A stretch of 64,000 bases of DNA, from NCBI GenBank assembly GCA_018380115.1, contig JAGZUF010000015.1:1-64000 (forward strand), given 5' to 3'. The first letter of the stretch is position 1. Each line of letters starts with the position of its first letter. The DNA is from Oscillospiraceae bacterium (GTDB lineage Bacteria > Bacillota > Clostridia > Oscillospirales > Ruminococcaceae). Positions 32,953 to 40,278 of the stretch are shown in pieces. Below the pieces are notes generated by a model. It was not told the origin of the DNA. It did no database searches and saw only the letters and a program-made list of their open reading frames with translations. The position numbers and the translations under genes were made by a program.

Positions 32953-32970
32953 AGCGATGTTTTTTACTCT

Positions 32971-32986
32971 ATTAAAACGTTTTAAT
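32971..32986. promoter_or_regulatory. LacI-type operator O3 inside the cluster
   Basis: ATTAAAACGTTTTAAT, the longest perfect palindrome of the three, between the kinase and YczE-like genes. It should control an internal promoter or act as a roadblock. I could not find a convincing -35/-10 pair next to it. Confidence 0.8.
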
Positions 32987-33019
32987 TAACGCAAAAGAGG
33001 AGAAGGAGGGAAGGGTCAG

Positions 33020-33670
33020 ATGCATCGGACGTGGAACTGGAAAATGATTATACTGAAATGTCTGGTCATTACACTGGGGGTGTTTCTTGCAGGACTGGGC
33101 TGCGCTAGCTATTTGAAAGCTGCCCTTGGCTCAGACCCTGTGACGGCCTTTGTAGAAGGTCTGGGGAAAACGCTTGGTATTACGGCTGGGGCAGCCACGA
33201 ATATTCTGAATGTTTCGGCGTTTGTGATATTGCTCCTGTGTAACCGTAAGCTCATCCATATTGGCACGGCTATTTACACACTTTTCCTGGGTATGTTTGT
33301 GGATGCATGCGGTAAGGGCTTGGATGTTTTGCTGGGCCCTTCGCCTGCACTTTGGGCACGGGTGGTGGTGCTGGCGGTGGGCACGCTGGCAATTGGCTTT
33401 GGGCTGGGTTTGTATCAGTCGGCCGAATTGGGTGCGGGCCCTACTGACGGCTTGAATCAGACTGTAGTGCAGAAAACGGGCCTTGCTTATAAATGGGAGC
33501 GCATTATTTTTGACGCGCTGATGGCCTTTATCGGCTGGCTGCTGGGTGGAACTATCTTCCTGGGCACTATCGTTGGCGTGTTTGCTGTAGGGCCCATCAT
33601 GGCACCTACTATTCAGTGGGGCAAACGCAGGTTCGCGCGTCTGGAAAACATACAGCAAAAAAATGGGTAA
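33020..33670 (+). CDS. YczE/YyaS/YitT-family membrane protein
   Basis: A 216-residue protein with about five membrane segments and the family features LGCASYLKAALGSDPVTAFVEGL near the N-terminus and GLGLYQSAELGAGPTDGLNQTVVQ in the second half, an internal repeat of the AxLGxGPxxxL type. Function of the family is not settled; members are often regulated with transport or metabolic genes. Here it is the first gene after operator O3 and precedes the BMP lipoprotein by 55 bases, so it may help uptake or export of the same compound. Confidence 0.85.
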   Translation: MHRTWNWKMIILKCLVITLGVFLAGLGCASYLKAALGSDPVTAFVEGLGKTLGITAGAATNILNVSAFVILLLCNRKLIHIGTAIYTLFLGMFVDACGKGLDVLLGPSPALWARVVVLAVGTLAIGFGLGLYQSAELGAGPTDGLNQTVVQKTGLAYKWERIIFDALMAFIGWLLGGTIFLGTIVGVFAVGPIMAPTIQWGKRRFARLENIQQKNG

Positions 33671-33725
33671 GCAGGGCGGCAACCGCCGCCTTTGAAAAAA
33701 GGAAATGGAAAATGGAGGTAGTATC

Positions 33726-34874
33726 ATGAAAAAATTCAAGAAATTGACAGCGCTTGCGCTTGCGTTGGCTTTGGCGCTTAGCCTGTGTCTGACCGGATGT
33801 TCTTCCGGCGGCGATGCCGGTGGAAGCACAGCTAGTGCAGACAGCACAGGAACGGACGGTGGAGACCCTCTGAAAGTTGTGCTGCTCATCACCTCAAACC
33901 TGGGTGACCAGGGCTTTTACGACAGCGCAAATGACGGCCTGAAACTCATTGAGCAGGAGCTGGGCGCTGAAGTGCAGACCATCGAAATGGGGCAGGACCC
34001 TTCCAAGTACGAGCCGTATATCCGCGATGTGGCCGAGCAGGACTGGGACTATATCATTATCGGTTCTTCCCCGGCGGTAGACGCGGCCAATATGCTTATT
34101 CCAGAATACCCGGAAAAGAAGTTTATCATGTTCGATACGGAAGTGGACTGGAGCTCCGGCGATTTTTCAAATCTGTATTGTGTGCAGTATAAGCAGAATG
34201 AGGCCAGTTTCCTGGCGGGTGCTGCAGCGGCTGTGCTCACCACCAAAGGCGAGCGCGCCAACCCTGAAAAAATCATTGGCTGTGTGGGTGGCGGCGACAA
34301 CCCGATCATCAACGATTTTATGATAGGTTACATCGAAGGCGCACAGTATATTGAGCCGGATATTAAAGTGGCTGTTTCCTATGCGGGCACTTTCGTGGAT
34401 TCCACCAAGGGCAAAGAGCTTGGTCTTGCACAGATGAACCAGCAGGGGGTAGATGTGTGCTTCCAGATAGCATCCCAGACAGGTATCGGTGTGCTGGATG
34501 CCGCCAAGGATACGGGCGCCTATGCCATTGGTGTGGACGGCGACCAGGCCGCGGCCTTCCAGGATTCTGACCCGGAGATGGCTTCTGTTATTACCACAAG
34601 TGTGATGAAGAGAGTGGACCAATCCCTGCTGCGTGCTGTGCAGATGGCCGAAGAGGGCACGTTGCCCTGGGGCACCACCGAGATCATTGGCTTGAAGGAG
34701 CAGGGCGTTGGCATCGTGTATGACGGCAACCTGACAGCAGACCTTGCGGAAGAAGATTTGGCTATGATTCAGGAACTGGAACAGAAGATAATCGACGGTG
34801 AGATTACTGTCAGTTCTGCGCTTGGCATGGATTCCGCCGAGTTCGAGCAGGTGCGCAATGCGGTGAAGCCGTAA
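33726..34874 (+). CDS. BMP-family (PnrA-like) nucleoside-binding lipoprotein
   Basis: A 382-residue substrate-binding lipoprotein with lipobox CLTGC (Cys25), a Gly/Ser/Thr linker and a BMP/PnrA fold: LITSNLGDQGFYDSANDGL, IIGSSPAVDAANMLIPEYPEKKFIMFD, FLAGAAAAVLTT, IGVDGDQAA. PnrA proteins bind purine nucleosides outside the cell for the ABC system that follows, so the cluster likely imports a nucleoside or similar ribosylated molecule. I use ATG 33726, after ATGGAGG, not an in-frame ATG 21 bases upstream. A strong hairpin separates it from the ATPase gene. Confidence 0.93.
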   Translation: MKKFKKLTALALALALALSLCLTGCSSGGDAGGSTASADSTGTDGGDPLKVVLLITSNLGDQGFYDSANDGLKLIEQELGAEVQTIEMGQDPSKYEPYIRDVAEQDWDYIIIGSSPAVDAANMLIPEYPEKKFIMFDTEVDWSSGDFSNLYCVQYKQNEASFLAGAAAAVLTTKGERANPEKIIGCVGGGDNPIINDFMIGYIEGAQYIEPDIKVAVSYAGTFVDSTKGKELGLAQMNQQGVDVCFQIASQTGIGVLDAAKDTGAYAIGVDGDQAAAFQDSDPEMASVITTSVMKRVDQSLLRAVQMAEEGTLPWGTTEIIGLKEQGVGIVYDGNLTADLAEEDLAMIQELEQKIIDGEITVSSALGMDSAEFEQVRNAVKP

Positions 34875-34913
34875 CGTCATTTTTTAAACCATTTTCAAAG
34901 CATAAAAGCGCAG

Positions 34914-34943
34914 ACGCGGCCGGCCTTTTGCGGCCGGCCGCGT
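34914..34943 (+). terminator. Strong hairpin between the binding protein and ATPase genes
   Basis: ACGCGGCCGGCC pairs perfectly with GGCCGGCCGCGT across 6 bases, with no T run. It probably shields the lipoprotein mRNA 3' end or partly terminates, giving more binding protein than transporter. Confidence 0.6.
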
Positions 34944-35004
34944 TCCTGCAAGGGGCCGTACACGATGGCGCGGCGGAAAACAGGGAAAATGAAGAGGTGA
35001 GACG

Positions 35005-36606
35005 ATGAGCAGCGTGAACGGACAAGCCAAAGCCGGCGCGCCAGCGCAGGATATTCTGCGTATGGAACACATTACCAAGATATACGGCAACGGCTTTATT
35101 GCAAACAATGGCATCGATTTTTCGGTGCGCAAAGGCGAGATACATGCCCTGGCGGGCGAAAATGGGGCGGGCAAATCGACCCTAATGAAAGTGCTGTTCG
35201 GCGAAGAGACACCGGAGGAAGGGCGCATCCTTTATAAAGGAGAAGAAGTACATATCACAAGCCCTCTCACGGCCATTAAAATGGGTATCGGCATGGTGCA
35301 TCAGCATTTTATGCTCGTGCCGTCCATGACAGTAGCCGAAAATATGGTGCTGGGCATGGAACCGCGGAAGATGTGCCTGATGAGTATGGAAAAGGCTGTA
35401 CAGCTCACTCGTGAGGTGGCGGAAAAATATGCCCTGCCCATTGATCCGCATGCCCGCGTGCAGGACCTTCCTGTAGGCTTAAAACAGCGGGTGGAGATCT
35501 TGAAGGCATTGCTGCGTGGGGCAGACGTGCTTATTTTGGACGAGCCTACCGCCGTGCTCACGCCGCAGGAGACGGTGGAGATTTTTGTGGAACTCAAGAG
35601 ACTGCGCGAGATGGGGCACACTGTCATTTTCATCTCGCATAAGCTGAACGAGATCAAAGAGATATGCGATAGAATCACCGTTATCCGAGATGGGCGCACC
35701 GTGGCCGTGTGCAATGTGGCGGACGTGACCGAGCAGGATATCAGCCGCATGATGGTGGGGCGCGATGTTATGCTGGATACAAATAAGCGGCCCGCCAAAC
35801 CGGGCGAAGCTGTACTGTGTGTGAAGGATGTGAGCTGGGACGATGCGGCTGGCCGCAGCATTCTGAAGCATATCAGCTTTTCCGTGCGCAAAGGCGAAAT
35901 CCTGGGTGTGGCAGGCATTGAGGGCAACGGACAGAACGAGTTGTCCGAACTGATTACCGGCATGAAAAAGCTGCTCGCAGGCGGCATCTCCATTGCCGGG
36001 CAGGATATTGCGGGCAGATCTATCCGGCAGATACGCGAGCTGGGTGTCTCGCATATTTCTCAGGACAGAATGACTTACGGTGTTGTTGGTACGGCCGGCG
36101 TGGCAGAGAATATCATTGCAGACCGCTACTATAAGCCGGAATTTAACCGGGGCCCACTGCTTGACAACAAGAAGATAGATGCCGTGACGGATGCTTTGAT
36201 AAAAGAATACGGTGTAAAATGCGACGACCGTACTCAGCCGGTGAGCATGCTTTCGGGTGGAAATATGCAGAAAGTAGTGGTGGCGCGCGAGTTTTCCTCG
36301 GCCCCGAAACTTGTAGTGGCAAACCAGCCCACCCGCGGCATCGACGTGGGCGCTGCAGAATTGGTGCGCAACAAGTTAGTGGAACTGCGCGATGCAGGTG
36401 CCGCCGTGATGCTTATTAGCGCAGACCTCACGGAAGTAATGGAGCTGAGTGACGATATCATTGTATTGTGCGGCGGCGAAGTAGTGGCCTGGTTCGACAG
36501 CGCCCATAAACCTGATGCTGTAGAGCTGGGCGAATATATGCTGGGCATGAAAAAGATGCAGCCGCAGCAGATAAGGGGGGCTATGCATGAAGAGCAAGAC
36601 CATTGA
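35005..36606 (+). CDS. Nucleoside-type ABC transporter, double ATP-binding protein
   Basis: A 533-residue protein with two ABC domains, as in NupA/YufO and sugar RbsA types. Domain 1 has GENGAGKSTL (near 52), DLPVGLKQRVEIL and ILDEPTAVLTP. Domain 2 has a degenerate P-loop GIEGNGQNEL and signature LSGGNMQKVVVAREF. This uneven pair is normal for the class. It energises the two permeases encoded next. The permease start lies 20 bases inside its 3' end, so translation is coupled. Substrate by context is a nucleoside or related ribosylated compound. Confidence 0.94.
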   Translation: MSSVNGQAKAGAPAQDILRMEHITKIYGNGFIANNGIDFSVRKGEIHALAGENGAGKSTLMKVLFGEETPEEGRILYKGEEVHITSPLTAIKMGIGMVHQHFMLVPSMTVAENMVLGMEPRKMCLMSMEKAVQLTREVAEKYALPIDPHARVQDLPVGLKQRVEILKALLRGADVLILDEPTAVLTPQETVEIFVELKRLREMGHTVIFISHKLNEIKEICDRITVIRDGRTVAVCNVADVTEQDISRMMVGRDVMLDTNKRPAKPGEAVLCVKDVSWDDAAGRSILKHISFSVRKGEILGVAGIEGNGQNELSELITGMKKLLAGGISIAGQDIAGRSIRQIRELGVSHISQDRMTYGVVGTAGVAENIIADRYYKPEFNRGPLLDNKKIDAVTDALIKEYGVKCDDRTQPVSMLSGGNMQKVVVAREFSSAPKLVVANQPTRGIDVGAAELVRNKLVELRDAGAAVMLISADLTEVMELSDDIIVLCGGEVVAWFDSAHKPDAVELGEYMLGMKKMQPQQIRGAMHEEQDH

Positions 36607-37681
36607 AAAGCGCTTTGAAATGATCCGCACGGCAGTGGCCATCGCTATCGCGCTGGGTATTGCGCTGGTGGTCATCGTGCTTGTCAGCGAAGACCCAGCC
36701 AACGCACTGTACAATTTCCTCATTGGCCCGCTCACAAGCTTCCGGCGTTTTGCAAACGTAATTGAGCTGGCCATCCCTATCACCTTTTGTGGGCTGGCAG
36801 TGGGCATTATGTTTTCGGCAGACCAAACGAACATGGCCGCCGAAGGCGGGTTCTACATGTCCTGTGCAACTACATCGCTGGCGGCTATTCTGCTGGATTT
36901 GCCGCCTGTCATCCATCCGATCGTATGTATTTTGGTAGGCACGATTACCGGTACGGCTGTGGTGATGATACCCGCAGTGCTGAAAGTGAAATGGGGTGCA
37001 AACGAGCTTGTTTCCTCGCTGATGCTGAACTACATCTGCCTGTACATGGCAACTTACCTTATCCGCACCAAGGTGATGGATACCTCGCTGGGTGTGACCG
37101 CATCGGTAACGTTCCAGCCCACAGCATCGCTGCCGGGTATTGTGCCGGGCACGCGGCTGCACCTGGGGCTTGTGTTCGTGGTGCTGGCCTGCGTGCTGTG
37201 CTGGCTGATGATGTACCGTACAAAGCTGGGCTATGAGATACGTACCATCGGCCAGAACAGGCACTTTGCCAAATATGCGGGTATCGGTGTGGGCGGTACC
37301 CTGCTGGCAGCGCAGGCCATTGGCGGTGTGCTGGCCGGTTTCGGCGGCGCTGTGGAAATGACGGGCATGTATACGCGCTTTCAATATCAGGGCCTTACGC
37401 AGTATGGTTTTGATGGCATGATGGTGGCTATCATTGCACGTTACAATCCGGCTTTGGTGCCATTGGCAGCGGTGTTTCTGGCCTATGTGCGCACAGGTGC
37501 AGACATCATGAACCGCACCAGCGACGTACCGTATGAAATCATCTCTGTTATCCAGTCTATTATTATCATGCTGGTGGTGGCAAAGATGTTCCTGAACAAG
37601 TTCAAACACAGTATGATTGTGAAAAATTCCAAAACAGAACTTGCAAAAAAGGAGGCGGTGCACAGTGGAACAGATTCTTGA
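36587..37681 (+). CDS. Nucleoside-type ABC transporter permease 1
   Basis: A 364-residue membrane protein with about nine hydrophobic segments of the BPD_transp_2 family (NupB/YufP-like). It has GIALVVIVLVSEDPANALYNFLIGPL near the N-terminus and the coupling region YEIRTIGQNRHFAKYAGIGV around 215-240. It pairs with the second permease. The start at 36587 follows AAGGGGGG and lies within the ATPase gene, and its own end overlaps the next permease by 17 bases, an unusually tight operon. Confidence 0.92.
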   Translation: MKSKTIEKRFEMIRTAVAIAIALGIALVVIVLVSEDPANALYNFLIGPLTSFRRFANVIELAIPITFCGLAVGIMFSADQTNMAAEGGFYMSCATTSLAAILLDLPPVIHPIVCILVGTITGTAVVMIPAVLKVKWGANELVSSLMLNYICLYMATYLIRTKVMDTSLGVTASVTFQPTASLPGIVPGTRLHLGLVFVVLACVLCWLMMYRTKLGYEIRTIGQNRHFAKYAGIGVGGTLLAAQAIGGVLAGFGGAVEMTGMYTRFQYQGLTQYGFDGMMVAIIARYNPALVPLAAVFLAYVRTGADIMNRTSDVPYEIISVIQSIIIMLVVAKMFLNKFKHSMIVKNSKTELAKKEAVHSGTDS

Positions 37682-38609
37682 CATCATTATTTCCACCGAT
37701 TTCTTCTATTCCATCTTGCGCATCTCCACCCCTATCATATATGCGGCATTGGGCGCACTCATCACTTCGCGTGCCGGCGTAGTGAATATCGGCCTTGAGG
37801 GCATGATGCTGTGTGCGGCTCTTACAGGCGTTATCATCAGTGCCTTTACACAAAGTGCATTGCTGGGGCTTGCCGGTGCAGTGCTCGTCAGCGTGGCGGT
37901 TTCGCTGATGATGTCGTATGTCACGCTGGTGCTCAAATCGCATATCACTCTTACGGGTATTGCCATCAATACGTTTGGCTCTGGCGCCACTGTGTTTGTG
38001 CTGTACCTTGTGTGCAACGACAAAGGTATATCATCCTCGTTGGCAAGCAAGACCATCCCGCAGGTGAATATTCCTCTGTTGGAGCATGTGCCTGTGTTAG
38101 GCGAGGTGCTTTCGGGCCATAACATTCTCACTTACCTGTCGTTGGTGGCAGTGGCCCTTACTTGGGTGCTGCTGAACAAAACTGTGCTGGGCCTGCGTAT
38201 CCGTGCTGTGGGGGAAAGCGAACGTGCGGCTATGTCTGTGGGGGCGAAACCCGTGCGCTATCAGTTTATCGCCATGACCATCAGCGGCGTGCTGGCCGGT
38301 TTCGGCGGTGCATACATGTCCATGGGCTATGTGTCGTGGTTCGCACGCGATATGATTGCCGGGCGGGGCTTCATTGCACTGGCAGCCCAGCAACTTGGGC
38401 AGGGCACCACCATGGGCACCTTTGGCTCTGCTCTTATTTTCGGCATGGCGGATTCACTTGCCAACAACCTGCAGGCGCTGCAGATGCCGCCGGAATTTGT
38501 GCAATCCATTCCGTATGCAGTCACAATTCTGGGCCTTGTGGTGTTCAGTGTGCTGCAGCGGCGTAAAGAACTGAAACGTATGAAACAGGCCGTTTCCAAA
38601 GAGGGCTGA
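37665..38609 (+). CDS. Nucleoside-type ABC transporter permease 2
   Basis: A 314-residue membrane protein, NupC/YufQ-like, with about eight or nine hydrophobic segments. It has the characteristic VNIGLEGMMLCAAL and the coupling loop LRIRAVGESERAAMSVGAKP near 183-202. I start at GTG 37665 (MEQILDIII), after AAAAAAGGAGG. A TTG 24 bases upstream sits inside that ribosome site region and is unlikely. Together with permease 1, the double ATPase and the BMP lipoprotein it makes a complete importer. Confidence 0.92.
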   Translation: MEQILDIIISTDFFYSILRISTPIIYAALGALITSRAGVVNIGLEGMMLCAALTGVIISAFTQSALLGLAGAVLVSVAVSLMMSYVTLVLKSHITLTGIAINTFGSGATVFVLYLVCNDKGISSSLASKTIPQVNIPLLEHVPVLGEVLSGHNILTYLSLVAVALTWVLLNKTVLGLRIRAVGESERAAMSVGAKPVRYQFIAMTISGVLAGFGGAYMSMGYVSWFARDMIAGRGFIALAAQQLGQGTTMGTFGSALIFGMADSLANNLQALQMPPEFVQSIPYAVTILGLVVFSVLQRRKELKRMKQAVSKEG

Positions 38610-38646
38610 GGGTTCAGCCGTTATCGTACAGAAAAGGAGAATTTAT

Positions 38647-40041
38647 ATGGAACAAGTGAAAAAAGCATGGGAGTATGCCCGCGAAATTGTAGAACATGAA
38701 AAACCCTTCCCTGAAAGAGCTGCACGTGTGGTGTGGGACGATGTGCTGCGAGACGGCCAGCGCGACCTTTGGCAGATGAATTATCTGTGGGGCGGTAATG
38801 TCACGGAAAGCCTAATGCCGCTGTTCTTCATTGCACAGTATTTGCAGGAATATGCGAACCTTGGCTATGATGTGAGCGAGGCCGAAGCAATGATGCCTGC
38901 TATCCAGCGCGCATACGATGAACACGATGACGCGGCGCTGCTGATGCTGACAGCAAAACTGCTGAACGTGCTGGGCCGCGCGCCCAAAGTTACCGGCCAC
39001 CCCTATTGGAGCTACTGCTATTACAGCGGTTTTGAAGACCATGCTGCCGAGGTGCATTTCCCCGCACCTGTGCCTCTTGCATTCAGCGAAGCGCAGCGCC
39101 TCGAGCGTGTGCATGCGGGCTGGCTGGCCCAAATCGCGGGTGCAGCGGTAGGCACCATTATCGAAGGCTACTGCACCGATCAGCTGCGCAGCGCCTTTGG
39201 CGAGATACGCGGGTATCTGCGCCAGCCTACTACCTATAATGACGATGTGCTGTTCGAATTGGCATTTCTGAACGCATACCGCGCCAAGGGCCGTGCCGTA
39301 ACTTCTGAGGACATCGGCATGGAATGGGTGGGGCGTATCGAGTACACTTGGAGCGGGGAAGAGGCCGCGTTCAAAAATATGAAACGGGGTATTTTCCCGC
39401 CGTGCTCTGCTACGGTGAACAATCCCTGGCGAGAGTGGATAGGCGCGCAGATGCGCGGCGCCATTTGCGGCATGGTGGCTCCCGGTGACCCCGAGCTGGC
39501 CGCCCGCTTGGCATGGACAGATGGTGCGGTTTCTCACGTGAACAATGGGGTGCTGGGCGAAGTATTCAATGCTATGCTGGTGGCGCTGGCTTATACAGAA
39601 CACTCGGTGCGCACAGTGCTGGAAAAGGCGATTGCCCTGCTGCCCGCGCGCAGTGAATACTACAGTGTGGTGCGCTTTGCATGGGAGGCATGTGAAAAGC
39701 ACAGCGCATGGGAGCCGGCCTGGCGCGAGTGCGAAAAAAAGTACGAGCGCTATAACTGGATACATACCTATCCCAATGCAGCGGCCGAGGTTGTCTCTTT
39801 GTATTTCGGCGGTGACAGCTTCGATGAGTGCATGCATATTTGTGCCATGTGCGGGCAGGATGTGGACTGCAACGCAGGCCAAATTGGCACGATTTACGGT
39901 GTAATGCAGGGCTATGCCGGCATTCGGGAACAATGGACGGCGCCGTTTGAAGACAAATTTGACAGTTTGTTCCGCGGCTATGAACACACTACTATCACCC
40001 GTCTGGCGCAGGATACGCTGGATGCATGGAAATATCTGTGA
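38647..40041 (+). CDS. Divergent ADP-ribosylglycohydrolase-family protein
   Basis: A 464-residue cytoplasmic protein. Residues about 155-440 follow the ADP-ribosylglycohydrolase (DraG/ARH) plan: QIAGAAVGTIIEG (162-174), YNDDVLFELAFL (197-208) and AWTDGAVSHVNNGVLGEVF (289-307). A C-terminal metal-type motif DVDCNAGQIGTIYG (405-418) follows. The usual TDDT is NDDV here, and about 155 extra N-terminal residues precede the fold. It closes the nucleoside-import operon, so it may cleave an N-glycosidic bond in the imported compound and release ribose for the PfkB kinase. This role is inference. The ribosome site is AAAAGGAG. Confidence 0.82.
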   Translation: MEQVKKAWEYAREIVEHEKPFPERAARVVWDDVLRDGQRDLWQMNYLWGGNVTESLMPLFFIAQYLQEYANLGYDVSEAEAMMPAIQRAYDEHDDAALLMLTAKLLNVLGRAPKVTGHPYWSYCYYSGFEDHAAEVHFPAPVPLAFSEAQRLERVHAGWLAQIAGAAVGTIIEGYCTDQLRSAFGEIRGYLRQPTTYNDDVLFELAFLNAYRAKGRAVTSEDIGMEWVGRIEYTWSGEEAAFKNMKRGIFPPCSATVNNPWREWIGAQMRGAICGMVAPGDPELAARLAWTDGAVSHVNNGVLGEVFNAMLVALAYTEHSVRTVLEKAIALLPARSEYYSVVRFAWEACEKHSAWEPAWRECEKKYERYNWIHTYPNAAAEVVSLYFGGDSFDECMHICAMCGQDVDCNAGQIGTIYGVMQGYAGIREQWTAPFEDKFDSLFRGYEHTTITRLAQDTLDAWKYL

Positions 40042-40109
40042 TAAAGCACCTATCCCGACATACAGAGGCTTGCCGGGGCAGGCCGTGCTTTTTCGCAAAG
40101 CTCCTTTTG

Positions 40110-40140
40110 AAAAGGGGGGCCGCAGGTGCGGCCCCCTTTT
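40110..40140 (+). terminator. Terminator of the LacI-BMP cluster
   Basis: AAAGGGGGGCCGCA and TGCGGCCCCCTTT form a long stem with one bulged G, with T at the 3' end. Confidence 0.85.
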
Positions 40141-40212
40141 CAGCGCTTTGCCCAAAGAAGTCGAAAGAACACCCAAACTGCCGCCTTGTGCCTTTCCAAG
40201 CACAGGCAAATG

Positions 40213-40221
40213 TGCTATAAT
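40213..40221 (+). promoter_or_regulatory. Extended -10 promoter of pcrA
   Basis: TGC-TATAAT with no good -35 box, 58 bases before the start. Confidence 0.6.
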
Positions 40222-40278
40222 ATTTTAGCTTGTGCTGGGGCGGGCCTCGGCGCAAAGAACAAAAAAGGCAGGGCTTTC

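Noticed and set aside
30941..32986. CcpA cre sites at the palindromes
   Set aside because: Cre sites have the form TGNAANCGNTNNCA; these lack the TG and CA ends and are longer perfect palindromes, fitting the local LacI protein better.
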